Assembly: GCF_036373705.1 (NCBI RefSeq)
Contig: NC_089851.1
Coordinates: 19,845,470-19,909,469 of the forward strand
Source of the DNA: Amia ocellicauda
Taxonomy: Eukaryota; Chordata; Actinopteri; Amiiformes; Amiidae
Reading direction: 5' to 3'
Length of the DNA stretch: 64,000 bases
Both the position numbers and the translations under genes were made by a program. Each line of letters begins with the position of its first letter. The stretch's first letter is position 1. Positions 38,085 to 53,841 of this stretch are shown piece by piece. The notes beneath the pieces were generated by a model, which saw nothing but the letters and a program-made list of their open reading frames with translations, was not told the DNA's origin and ran no database searches.

Positions 38085-38741
38085 AACTGTTGAACCACTT
38101 CACCAAGAAAATGATACTTTCTGCATTTGTTTGCATTGCTTTCCAATTTATTAAAATGCAAACAAACATTATTATTATTTTTATACAAATTATATACATC
38201 TAAATTAGCGGGAGTGGGGGGTGCTTGCAGATCGAGTTCAGCCCGGCGACGAGAGCGGGGCGCAGCGTGTGCGCTTGCGCATTAAAGCATCTCTTGGTTG
38301 TGCTGGTTATTGTGTGTCGGGTCTCTCTCCTCATGTCTGTCTGTGTTTCTGACGCTCATTTCCTGCCGCATCCGACACGTGTGGAAGAACCGGGAAGAAC
38401 GCAAACCGTCCTAATGACGAAAAATACTGCCGTAAAGAGTGGAATTTGCGACACTGCGATATAAACAATATAGCATAATATGAAATGATACGATATATAT
38501 CGTCATATCGCACATCCCTACATGTGGCAAATTGTTTTGTGGTCTGACCAAACTAAAATTGACCTTTTTGAACTAAACGTGAAGCATTATGTTTGGCGCA
38601 TTCCCAAAACAGCACATCACCCAAAGACCACCATCCCTAATGTGATGCATGGTTGTGGCAGCATCATGTTATGGGGATGTTTCTCATTAGTAGGGACTGG
38701 GGCAGTTGTCAGAACAGAAGGGAAAATTAACTAAGCAAAGT

Positions 38742-38774
<33 letters not shown>

Positions 38775-41700
38775 ATGGAGGAAAGTTCTCCTTTCAGCAT
38801 GACAACAACCCAAAGCACACAACAAAATAACAAAAAGGTAAATGTTCTTGAGTGGCTCAGTCAGAGCTCCCACCTAAATCAATTTGGAAATTTGTGGCAT
38901 GACTTGAAGATTGCTGTGCATCAATTCCACCCAAGGAACATCACAGAGCTTGATCCGTTTTGTAAAGAAGAATGGTCAAATACAACCAAATGTAGGTGTG
39001 TCAAGTTGGTAAAGACCTATCCCAACAGACTCACAGCTGTAATTGTGGCCACCAAGTATTAAATCGGGGGGGTGGATACTTTTCCAATATATCTGAATAT
39101 CTGTACATCATTTTTATCCACACAAAAAAAACATTTTTCTCCTAAACAGTGTGTAGATAAGTAAAAAAATTATAATCTTCATTTACATGCATGAAACTGA
39201 GGCACTGACATGGCAAAATGTGAAAAAGGTCAAGGGGGTGTAGACTTTCTATAGGCATTTTGTATATAATTTGGAGAACACAGTGATACAGTTAAAAGCC
39301 TATAGAATTAAATGATCACCAAATGGACCATAATTACTATATTTAATGTGTCACCCAGATGTTTGTGCTGTAGGCAGTAACATTTATGGTGTAGGCCCTG
39401 ACATTATAGATAAGCACGACCTGGGATTCTCTATTCCAGTAACACTCTGCTAAAGCAAGGTCTGGCATTTACTTTGTCCTCAGTAGTCAACTAATATCAG
39501 CTAATCTTGACATATACGAGGCTGACATTTAGAGTACTTAAAACACTTACAGTGAGTATCAACAGCTATTTTAAGGTGATAATTATTTTGTTTCTGTTGC
39601 ATTATAGCTTATAACTTTAAACAGATAAAGATATCATAGTTGGTAAAGTTTTCTGATTGTGCAAACACACAGGCACAACCATCAGAATTACATTTTGTTA
39701 CAAGAATCCTCCAACTCCATACACAGTATGCTTACTAGCATATTTCAAACTGTTTGCCTCATCTGTGCATTCAGGGCCAACACTTTTTTCATTATTAAGC
39801 TGTTTGTTTGGGAAATATTCAGCAGCTAATCTTAGACTTTTCAGACTCTTCTAAGATATGCAAACCTAAGATCTCAGCATCACGCATTTCTATGCAAAGT
39901 GTTTGTCTTAACAATTAAACATAAAACATATTGCATTTGAGGAAATAAGTTTACACAAAAGTGTGGGTTGGGTATCTTGAAAGAAAATGACTTCAAAACA
40001 CTTCATGTGTGTACTGCCAATGTTACACAACGTTCTTTAATCTAACACAGATTCCAGCGATAAATGACCTTTACCAAAGTTAATCCTTGGAATAATAAGA
40101 TGATGGAGTTGTTCATACTTCAAGGCAAACTGTGACGAGTATGATTCTAAATGAAGTGACTGGGTTGGTCAGATAAGTGCCTGCAGAAATAAGAATCATA
40201 CAATGGATTGCCAACTACTGGCAGATCAGTCTCTAAGCATAATGATTAGCAGCAACCATACATCAACAGAAGGCTTTTTTGCAAAACAACCACAATGCCC
40301 GGCCCATATTAACTGCAGATTGAAGAATCGTCCTGCTTCCCTTAGATGACTGTCTAACTACTAAATAAACGCAAATGTGTATAATCATATAACCCATGAT
40401 TTAAATGTGGTAGCTGTCCTACGAACTACTTACTGCAGAATTTAAAATAAGTGTTTGACCGAATTTAAGTGCAATTGTTAGGAGAAAACATGTATAGGGG
40501 GATTCTTCATTACACAAAGAACTTGAAGCACAATATTACAAGAAAATCGAACATCTAGATCCAATGCCTAAAGATGCTTGTTTTTCTGAAGGATACCATT
40601 TTAAACATTCTCCAAGTTAAGTCAATCTCTACATCTTTCGTATCTCTGTGATCAAGGATTTGCAGCATAGTACATTTAATTAGGCATTATATTTTGGTGT
40701 TATGTATGACGTGAAATTGAAGTGCTAATGACTTACTTCTGCATCACATTTTGCAAGCTCAGCATCATCCCCAACTCGCTCTTCATTTTCTCCCTGTTGG
40801 CACGGCATTCTGCTAGATAACGCACTGCCTGTGAAAGATACACATGCAGGTCGAGTCACATTCAGACAGAGATCATCTGTAGAGATCCCTAGCATTACAC
40901 AGAATAAGCGATATGCTGTGAACATAAGGCTTCATATAAAAACTACTCAGTTTGACCACGCAAGTTTTTCCATAACAATAATCTATTACATATTATACTA
41001 GACAAGAAAACAGAAAAAAGCACAGCTGCTACCTGTTAATTTTCAGTACTGGACATTCATCTAAATGTATGCATATGTAGTAATATTTATGTATGCATTT
41101 GTACAGTGAGTGATGCAGTTAATTGTTACTTTCAAAAGTAGTTTAAAAACAGAGAAAGCAAGAGGCCACAAGTTATAGCCTACAACGTATGCAGTCTGTG
41201 TTTATAATAACATTTTTTTATTTAGCAGACACTTTATTCCAAGACGACATTCATGGTAACAAGGGTAAGAGGATCACTATAAAAATACCCCTGTACATGA
41301 CAGTATATACAATTAAGGCATGAGAAGAATAGACTGATCTACCAGTATAGGGCAGTAGTCAGAACCCTAACAATGCAAATTGCACTGCATGATACGTCAC
41401 TGTCACAGAAAGAAAACAAAAGGGCCTGTTCAGCAGTGTGCATGCATACTTTCAGGGGGGACAGTTAAGGAAAGAGAACAGTGCTAATTAAAACACCCTG
41501 GTAAAATTAAACTAAGCATAGAACTTCAATTTATTTTCTCTCTATCATCACAAAAACCCTGTAAGAAGCAGTTGCACTTTTCCTTCCCTTCCCTTGAAAA
41601 TCAAACACACTTTGTTTAACGTGACTTCCCTTAATTCTACCAACTAATTTCATGTTGCTGAATCCCACTTTGCTTCGAGTCATCCTAATCACAGTACATT

Positions 41701-43592
41701 ACTGTCTAGTCAAAGCTCCGGACGCAATGTCACTGTGGAAGTATAGCCGACTCAAGGCTGCTCTCCAGTGGAAGCTTATTATGTTAGCCTTGTACAGAAC
41801 ATTTCCAATGCCATTTGCTAAGACATCATTAGTACATGCTGCCTGTTCAATTAACTCTGTGGGCCTTTAATTCTCCGCAAGAGGAAAACAAAACATCAAA
41901 TTACAAGTGTTGTCATTGTGTATTATGAAACTCTGTACAAAGTGGCTATATGTCATGCATTAGACCTTATTAATATACAAACGTACGTAGAAGCTACTGT
42001 CCATCAGATCAATATCATAATGCATCTCCATAAGAATAATTTAATTAAAAGTTAGTAAAAGGTAATTTCTTGGCTGGTAATTTTTACTAAATATATTGAA
42101 ATAATCTGAGTGCTGATCACACAACTGAATATTAAAAGCTAAACAAAAAAACAGCTTATTATTTCCCTTTTCTTAAAATTATCATTGCATAATTTCAATT
42201 TATATTCAAATGAATCACACTGGAGAATGATTCTTAAACAAGAAAATAAAATTAAAGCCTTAAATATTCAGTTTGAACAATAACAAAGGCATAGAAAGTA
42301 AAATATACACAAATATATATATAAAGTTTTCATTCACCATATATAGTAACTCTAATTAACTATTTATATTTTTTAATTTTGTACAAGGTCAAAAAATAAG
42401 TTATATTGGATACAAAACATTTACATCGTGTTTTTGTCCGGGAGTATAATAAAACTATTTATATACTGCCTTTCATATTAAAAGCAGCTCGAAGCACTTT
42501 ACAAGACAATATTGTTAATGGAATATTCAAAACACAATTAAGAGAGATTAAAAACATTCAATTAAGAATAGAGAATAAAAACCATAAAGAGAATGAAATA
42601 CAGAGAACAATAAAAACATACTAGACCTGAAATATCAAGAACTCCCAAGAATGTAGATGTGGTCATCATATGAATCACCATTTTATTAACCCAACAAAAA
42701 CACAGATTTGTTATTATTATTATTTATATTGTGGATTTGTGTTTACTGATAATGTTATCATTTACATCAAGGAAACTGCACTAGTGTACCAAAATCCATT
42801 TTTCATAGTTGATCTACATTTTGTGATGACAAGCAATTGGGATACAGAAAGGAAATAAGAAAGATGTGGTTTATAGGCCAAAGGGGAACTGTGGTTTCAT
42901 TTCTTGTTGAAATTGAAACTTTAAGTGAAAGAGAGAGATTACATGCTATACTGTTTTACCTGTGTTCAGGGAACCAGCTTAGTTTACAGAGTGGTTAATT
43001 CCTAAGAGGCAATGTAATTAGTATGAGTCCCAAGCTACTTATTTTAATCTAAATGCATTAAAAGAACTTTCTGTCAGGGACATTATAACCAGTGTCCTAG
43101 AGAATCTACATCAAAGGATATTTCAAGTCTGTCTCATGCAAATAATTATTTTTTTTGTCCTATGCATGATTTTCCTCCCAGTTCAATTCAAGAAAATGTT
43201 CAATGTCCTTCCAGTAATCATATTATAAAATGTATTGTATCATAGGACATATCCCTTTGACCTTCCAGCTACTAATTATGAAGATTTCTGCATGGTGCTT
43301 TGTAATTGCATTGAACATTGCAGGAGTTTCAGAAGAAAAAGAAGAGAGACAACCGACACTTCTCTAGAGAAAAGAATGGTCAGCTTCGAATCAAAACCCC
43401 AAGCAATATTTTGTAATGTCTGTGCCTTACCAGAAGTGCAGAGTAGACGACTTGTGGGTTTGGATGATCCAGAAACAGTATCAGGCCCGGTAAGCAGCCT
43501 TGATCCTGGACAATAGCTCGTCTGTTGAGGGGGTCAGCTGCAAGGTCCCGGAGCTGGTTGACTACAGCCAAGGCATCTGGCTCCACACTCAT
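32517..43592 (-). CDS. ARMC1: ARMC1, complete coding region (6 coding exons)
   Basis: Armadillo repeat-containing protein 1. Joining 43592-43431, 40828-40737, 35121-34932, 34727-34611, 34480-34406 and 32708-32517 gives 828 nt, 275 residues, with every junction in phase and GT-AG. Human ARMC1 is 282 residues. The N-terminal part (about 5-110) is the armadillo-like segment, starting [20 protein letters not shown]; a central part (about 125-210) with [20 protein letters not shown] reads like the heavy-metal-associated ferredoxin-type fold described for the family; the C-terminus ends NFLSRSFYW. The literature places ARMC1 at mitochondria, in association with MICOS/DNAJC11 assemblies and in mitochondrial distribution. 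It is head to head with MTFR1. A large intron holds nested transposons. Confidence 0.95.
32709..34405 (-). other. ARMC1 intron with a hAT-like MITE
   Basis: Intron between the last two coding exons; donor GTAAAT at 34405. No exon seen in it. The MITE is listed separately. Near 34235 a GCTGATTGGCTG CCAAT-type word occurs, of no clear meaning inside the gene. Confidence 0.7.
32854..33040. mobile_element. hAT-like MITE
   Basis: About 187 bp bounded by inverted CAGGGGTGG (32854) and CCACCCCTG (33032-33040), the terminal motif of a common fish hAT MITE family. No coding capacity. The flanking 8-mers (TCCTGGAG and TCCTAAGG) match at only 5 positions, so the target duplication has decayed or the ends are off by a base. 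Confidence 0.6.
34406..34480 (-). CDS. ARMC1: ARMC1 coding exon 5
   Basis: 75 nt, 25 codons (residues 188-212, [20 protein letters not shown] then EDGDE), phase 0 at both ends, acceptor TTTAG and donor GAG|GTAAAT. Confidence 0.94.
34611..34727 (-). CDS. ARMC1: ARMC1 coding exon 4
   Basis: 117 nt, 39 codons (residues 149-187), phase 0 at both ends, beginning [12 protein letters not shown] and ending RSDLKAE. Acceptor GTCCAG and donor GAG|GTGAGT. This block is almost the same as in human. Confidence 0.95.
34932..35121 (-). CDS. ARMC1: ARMC1 coding exon 3
   Basis: 190 nt; first base completes the split Lys codon, then residues 86-148 ([19 protein letters not shown] to HIDGLDDA). Acceptor CATTAG and donor GCC|GTAAGT. 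Confidence 0.95.
36378..36404. repeat. (TA)n microsatellite
   Basis: TA run at the left junction of the inner Tc1-like element; its counterpart on the right side is TATATA followed by a CA run. Confidence 0.9.
36407..37626 (-). mobile_element. Tc1/mariner-like element (inner layer)
   Basis: Perfect 29-bp terminal inverted repeats at 36407-36435 and 37598-37626, each with CACTCACCTAAAGGATTATT at the outer end. It is inserted in TA-repeat sequence of the hAT element, so the exact TA duplication is hidden by the microsatellite. About 1.22 kb, with a broken transposase gene on the minus strand. Confidence 0.93.
36439..37478 (-). pseudogene. Inner-element transposase, broken
   Basis: Starts [20 protein letters not shown] (37478) and keeps an open N-terminal half of 142 codons with a helix-turn-helix ([19 protein letters not shown]), stopped at a TAG at 37050-37052. 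The catalytic part follows: VAWSDESRF, then a frame change near 36835, FQQDNAPCH, a TGA near 36664, and NPIEHLWD. All three DDE residues remain visible across the breaks. The last codons before TAG at 36439 lie only a few bases from the left terminal repeat. Confidence 0.88.
37634..37666. repeat. (CA)n microsatellite
   Basis: CA run directly after the right end of the inner element. Confidence 0.93.
38025..38083. repeat. (TAA)n microsatellite
   Basis: Interrupted then pure TAA triplets inside the hAT element. Confidence 0.93.
40737..40828 (-). CDS. ARMC1: ARMC1 coding exon 2
   Basis: 92 nt: residues 55-84 plus two bases of the split Lys codon. Reads [20 protein letters not shown] then [10 protein letters not shown]. 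Acceptor TTCACAG and donor GAA|GTAAGT. Confidence 0.95.
40829..43430 (-). other. ARMC1 intron
   Basis: Intron with no extra exon seen. It carries a weak L2-tail-like repeat near 41220-41260 and another dispersed-repeat-like segment at 42450-42520 (TATATACTGCCTTTCATATT then a CACTTTACAA word), typical of fish interspersed repeats. Confidence 0.7.
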
Positions 43593-43639
43593 GGTGTCGC
43601 CACTTATTGTGCCATGCACATCAGACCAGGAAGGTTGCA
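43431..43639 (-). CDS. ARMC1: ARMC1 first coding exon
   Basis: The exon spans 43639-43431 (acceptor CTACAG, donor CTG|GTAAGG); coding begins at the ATG at 43592-43590, giving residues 1-54 ([20 protein letters not shown] onward). This is the first ATG in frame within the exon and fits the human N-terminus shortened by a few residues. A five-codon upstream ORF (43621-43604) ends 11 bases before it. Confidence 0.93.
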
Positions 43640-44975
43640 CTGTAGGAATGAATGTGAATTAGGACAGGCGATATGGAAGACAGGTCAATGGCAAACACCT
43701 ACAAACCACAGTATTTAAAAAAGAAAAAGGGACAAAGCATGAGTCCCATTCAACCCGACAAGAGGACATGTCTCACTAAGGGTTTAGACAGGATTGAGAA
43801 TCCGTAGTGTATGCTAGAAGTACTTCTGCTCTGTACAGCTTCCATCTTGATCATACATGTATTATTTTAGCTAGAGTGCACCTACAGTGCTTACAGTATC
43901 TAAACCTACAGGTACATTAAGATTAAATTTACAGATTGAATTTACTGGGAGAAACTTAGGCATTGGTTGCAATGTCATCTGCTGCCACTGAAAGAGGGTC
44001 TGAGTGTTTAGGTGTGGGACAAGAAACTCTTGACTTGTCCCGAGATATTCACTGAATCAAGAGTCTCATGATGGTGTGTCAAAAAATATGCAAATCAAAC
44101 ACTAACACATTCCGGGAATTAAAATATAATAAAAAAAGATGAGTCATTGCGAATCTTTTTGTTGTGGTTTTAAATTAACATTCTGAACCTGTTCCTATTA
44201 CTTATAGCACCCAGAGACTGCTGTGGGAAACAGTAGATTCAGAAACTATAACTTCAGAAACAGACGTGTTGAACAATGCATACACACACTATCAAAACGC
44301 ATTAATTAATACATATTTGAATCTAGTACAAGTAAAACCATTCACTACATTTACTTTGTTTAACAAAATCACGAAACCGTTAATCAGTGTAACCTTGACT
44401 TGGGCGACTTTATTTGCAGACAGGTGTCACATTGCTCTTGAGTTCTGCAACATCAGCTGTTCTGCTCTTATTACAGTGAAAGCTCCCTTTAACAACCCCA
44501 TGCTGGATGAAAACTATACTGACTGTCCCCACTGGATTATTCACAGGATGGAAAGAAGATCTTTGGTTTACATTAGTTGGTACAGTGCATTTTCAGCAAT
44601 GTAATATAACCATACAAAGGTAAAAGGTTAAAAGTACAGGCACCATCAAGCTAATGTAATTAATAATAAATAGTACTACATATTTCGTAGATGCTAGCAC
44701 AATCGTGGCTGACGAACGTTTTAAAACAAGAGCTCCATTACGGTAACACTAGAGCCTACAAAAGTACAACTCAAATATAAAAATAAATAACTTAAGTGAG
44801 TAAAAACGTCCACTGCAGCACTGCTATTGGCAAAACCCCTTCAATACTGACATGAGTGACAGATGCTTTGACTATCTCACTGCCGAGTGCAATCAAGGCC
44901 AATTCATTTCCATGTCTTCATTGTTGTGCTGCTGACTGTTCCTCATAACCTTTTGGAAAAACACACCCTACCTAC
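43640..44975 (-). other. ARMC1 first intron
   Basis: Between the non-coding first exon and first coding exon. No gene or repeat recognised. Confidence 0.6.
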
Positions 44976-45060
44976 CTTATCGGAGATGTCTCTGTGCTGT
45001 GAGCAGCGGCACTGCTCGGTGTGAAGGGAAAAGGGGTGGTGGGTTAAATATAGTTGAGAG
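44976..45060 (-). other. ARMC1: ARMC1 non-coding first exon (3' end fixed)
   Basis: On the minus strand a GC-richer leader ends at ATAAG|GTAGGT (donor at 44975). It is the only good donor upstream of the first coding exon near the promoter region. The transcription start is not determined; 45060 is an arbitrary limit. Confidence 0.45.
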
Positions 45061-45620
45061 ATGAGTTTTATTATCGCTCAACTCACATGTAAACGATTAT
45101 TTAAAAAAACGATAAAAAGGCTAGTCAAATCTTCATTATATTTTCCTACATCCAATGCTTCAGCCGCCACATCCTGGTTTCGACGCCTCTCATTGGACAA
45201 ACGAACACACGACTGGAATCCAACAATGACCAATCACGGACATTCTTTTTAGAGTTGAAAGGTCACGGTTTCTCCGTTTCCCGTTTCGTCACACCACAAA
45301 TATTAGCCTTTTTATCATTTACGTGATATATTTTTGAAATCGTATTTTTAATTGACATTAAATATACATGTGTAATGCTAAGCCGGACACTGTCACTCTT
45401 GTTGTGCAGTTGTCATATTAGTAGAAATGTGACTTGCCAAATGCTTTATTTCGGTTGGTCATACTAGGCAGCGTCCATAACTTCGTTCAACCAATCACAA
45501 CTCGGTTTATTCCCATAAGGGTGTGTACGCGCCCGCCTTTCTCAAATACCCATTGGCTGATATTTTCCGAGGGTCGCCGCTGATTGGCTGGAGACAAGAT
45601 AAACAAATGTGATCGCTAGC
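45060..45620. promoter_or_regulatory. Shared ARMC1/MTFR1 promoter region
   Basis: Lies between the two diverging first exons. Five CCAAT/ATTGG boxes occur at 45192-45196, 45230-45234, 45491-45495, 45552-45556 and 45583-45587, most in the extended NF-Y form with flanking ATTGGCTG or CCAATCA. CpG content is higher than in flanking DNA and no TATA box stands out near either exon. This is the usual look of a TATA-less bidirectional promoter of housekeeping genes. Confidence 0.6.
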
Positions 45621-45696
45621 AAGCTTCTCCGCCGCGGCTGAAATGTACAAACCGGGAATCGGGCGATAGTGGGAAAGCCATTCTGCGGCCTTAGAG
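45610..45696 (+). other. MTFR1: MTFR1 non-coding first exon (3' end fixed)
   Basis: GC-rich leader ending AGAG|GTGAGT (donor at 45697), the first strong plus-strand donor beyond the promoter. The 5' limit is approximate. Confidence 0.5.
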
Positions 45697-46459
45697 GTGA
45701 GTGAGTTTCGGTTGTTTGTACTTTCACATAGGATAGTGTTTAGTGGACACAGTGCCACGTTATTTAATTTTACACTTACTGTATTTGTATTCTGTATACC
45801 AAACAACTTTTGAATAAGATTGGATAATCCTTTACAAATGTTCATTCTTGAATGGAAAAAATTACGCTTTGTTGGGAATTAATCACCCCGCGGGCATGCC
45901 CATGGATCAGCCGAAGTTATTGACTTTTAAGCGAGTTTCTGTTTTGTAAAGTTTCATGTGTTGCCTTGATGATGGTAATACTGTGTATGTTTTATCATGA
46001 ATAATACATGAAGTTGGACACTTGATTGACGGTGTGCGAATCTGTGATATGATTTGAACTTCTTAGGGCAGAAGTGTGAATGCTGTTTAGGCAGGACCTG
46101 GCTATGGGTGCTTTTGATTATTAATCCCACTGAGAGGAGAGCATGACTGGATTGGTAAAAATATCAGTCACAGAGTTTCCACACGAACACGTTGAAAACA
46201 GGAGATCAGCAGATTGTAGGAGATTGCAGTGCTGACACCTTTACACTTTGTAATATCTGTGCGCTTTTCCCAAGGCACTCCTTTCAAATTCATGTTGATG
46301 CTGAGAGATTTAGAGCAAGCCTTTAGTGGCTGAGACGGTTTTTGAAAATGAATGGATTTAGAAATAGAAATAAAAATAAGAAATTGTTATTCACTTTTAT
46401 TGCTGAAAAATATATATTTATCATAAGAAGTGCATCATGGATAAGGCCGTGCTTCAGAT

Positions 46460-46527
<68 letters not shown>

Positions 46528-48556
46528 ATAATAATAATAATGGTATGTCTGTGTCCTCATTATAAACTTACTATTTTCAATCTATTGTGACTATTCACAT
46601 ACAAAACTGATGAACATTGTGTCCTCAAAGATGGCTTCATATCGCAGTGTAATGTGTCACTATGTGAAGATTGGTCATTATTTGCTTGAAGTTTGGGCTA
46701 AATCTGCAACTCGTTGGAACTGGGTGGTTGTTGGCTCCAGGTGTATTTTCTGTATCTACCTGTAATATGGTGCAGCACTTAACTGTCTAATAAGACCTGC
46801 TCGACCTTTTACATTGCACAAGTTAATCCACCCTGGAGGACAAAAGAAAACCACAAATGTAACATGTAATTCTTTTAACATTTTTTTCATTCTGTGGAAA
46901 TAAAGTAAAACAAGAGAAGAAATTGCTATTATGTTTGCACTTTGTAGACCGGTATTAGAGCTATTAGCCATGATTCAGTCTTTTAACAATAGATGTCTCT
47001 AATACATTGTGTCGATTAAACAATGTAAAATCAGTTGCTTTCAGTCTGCATTTTGAGATGAAGGGTAGCATTTTCACCTGTCTCCCAGTGTTTTATTAGT
47101 ATTGCCTTATTCTTGTATGGGTGGGGGGGATGCTGTGACTTATGTTGCACTAGATGCTTTAACTCTTGGTGATCATTTGCCTTATGTCCACAAAATAGTT
47201 GCACATTAGCCTTGGACAAATAACTAGAATATACATAAATAAGTTAAAAGAATCTGGAGAGTGAAAGTTGGCATGATCAGTGAGCGGCAGGTGAGCAGCC
47301 CTTATTAGATCTAGTGCTTGGGGAAAAATACAAAATAACCCTTTTTTTTAACATTAATCCCCTCAGTGTTTCCATGTCACCTTGTGTGTATAGTCATGCG
47401 GGAGATCGTTGTAAAACGTAAAGATTGTGAAATATCCTAAATATCAGTGACACTTTTTGGAATTAATACAAATTATATTATTTTAAAAATAAATGTAAAG
47501 TTTTAAACCGCAGTTTCTTTATAGTATAGATTAAGTTGGCTAAATTGTTATGTTCAGGTATCACGGTGCTCATGGAGCTAAATTAGTGTATGCACATGAT
47601 TGTCAAATGCCATATGAAGTGTCAGAGTGTCCTTTGTGTTTTAGACATGCATGGCTACCAACAAATCAAGTGACCTTGAATATGTTTTTCTGACATGGGG
47701 AGGTGGGGGGCGATTAGGCCTAGTTTTTTTTGTAACTTTGTACGTTCGAGCAGTATAAGCTACTCCACTCCAAATCCCTTTTCTATGATTAAATTTACAC
47801 CCATTGCTTTGTAAGTAAAATGCAGGGTATACAGCCATTGTGGTAAGTCTGAAAACCTTAAAGAAATACTTCTTAACAATAAATGAGTGTGAAGTGTGCT
47901 GTTGGTTAATTTATGGCGTTAGACTTCTTGATTGGTTTCGCCAGCCGTGTTAGTCATTGTGGTCAGGACTGTAGAATTAAATGAAAAACAAACAGAAAAC
48001 TGTGGTTTGACAAAGATTGTGCAATACAAGTACAGAGTACAGACCATCAAAATGGAAAAAATAAGATGGCCATTATGTACTGTACATAATATGGAAACTG
48101 AAATGCTCAGCACATCTTTGTTATAATTCCCTGAAAACTAGAAGGCTTAAACATTGAATCTTGCAGTACCTTTTCATTATGTACTGTTGAGACCTCTGTT
48201 AGTTAACAGTATTGCATCAATATTGCTTTGAAGAATACATTTTGATCTGCAGCATTTAATATACATTTTAATTAAAAAAAAACAAAAAAAACATTTTCAT
48301 TCAAGATTTACTCGCCATGTTTTTAGGAAACGATTGTTGTAAAACCCTGTCTTCAGTGATGTCCTATATGCTGCTCCTCTACATGTGTGATGTGTTGCTG
48401 TGAATACATGTTTTCCATAGCCTGAATTTGACTTTAGTTTCAGATATCCTTCACAGCCTTGAGTATCAGAAGTTTTCTCACTTTGCTTTATGGTCTGGAT
48501 ATCTTCACTCCTCAGGTTTATAATGTCTCACAGCAAATGGTTTTGACCTTTTTCAG
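45697..48556 (+). other. MTFR1 first intron
   Basis: Contains an AGT/TAG microsatellite at about 46459-46526 followed by AAT triplets. No exon encoding the longer N-terminus of mammalian MTFR1 was recognised. Confidence 0.6.
46459..46540. repeat. (TAG)n(TAA)n microsatellite
   Basis: About 22 TAG/AGT units passing into AAT units. Confidence 0.95.
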
Positions 48557-48698
48557 AAGGTGGGAGACATGGAGCCCCAGTATGCAGTCAGGCCTGAAGC
48601 TGTAGGACTGTTGATCCCTGGATGCAGATGTTGAAGATGTCTTTGTGTGGCTCCCCAGATGAGTGTCCATCTGATTCAAATCATTACACTATATAGAC
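48557..48698 (+). promoter_or_regulatory. MTFR1: MTFR1 leader with upstream ORFs
   Basis: 5' part of the exon that carries the proposed start. uORF1 48569-48634 (21 codons), uORF2 48622-48696 (24 codons, ending two bases before the main ATG) and an out-of-frame ATG at 48659 that overlaps the main frame and stops in the third coding exon. Such a leader would be expected to lower initiation at the main ATG. Confidence 0.6.

Positions 48699-53841
<5,143 letters not shown>

Larger units (their letters stand above)
36115..38520. mobile_element. hAT non-autonomous element (middle layer)
   Basis: Ends are inverted: TAGGGCTGGGCGATATGAC at 36115 and its near complement ending at 38520 (17 of 19 positions pair). 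It is flanked by a perfect 8-bp duplication CATGTGGC (36107-36114 and 38521-38528), the hallmark of hAT insertion. Without its own insert it is about 1.2 kb and shows no transposase. It contains a TAA microsatellite (38025-38083) and a GC-richer, CpG-containing part (38210-38420). Confidence 0.92.
35784..39061 (+). pseudogene. Tc1 transposase pseudogene, split by hAT
   Basis: The frame starts MSTKELSK at 35784 and meets a stop after eight codons; further stops and shifts follow. The N-terminal half reaches about 36106, then the hAT element intervenes, and similarity resumes at 38522 with [13 protein letters not shown] (first catalytic Asp), [12 protein letters not shown] (second Asp), and a [13 protein letters not shown] block where the catalytic Glu position is Gly, ending VATKY at 39059. 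Dead copy; it is in sense to the plus strand and antisense to ARMC1. Confidence 0.85.
35470..39264 (+). mobile_element. Old Tc1-like element (outer layer of nest)
   Basis: Fossil Tc1 copy split in two by a later hAT insertion. The left part holds a leader and transposase N-terminal half (35784-36106); the right part (38529-39061) has the catalytic half and a terminal end reading GGGGGTGTAGACTTTCTATA near 39234-39255. The left end is degenerate; its boundary between 35470 and 35600 is uncertain. A 29-base poly(A) run (about 38745-38773) interrupts the right part. Confidence 0.75.
35122..40736 (-). other. ARMC1 large intron with nested transposons
   Basis: A 5.6-kb intron. 35470-39265 is filled by a three-layer transposon nest, listed separately. 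The remainder (35122-35470 and 39266-40736) is AT-rich and shows no exon. Donor GTAAGT at 40736, acceptor CATTAG before 35121. Confidence 0.85.
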
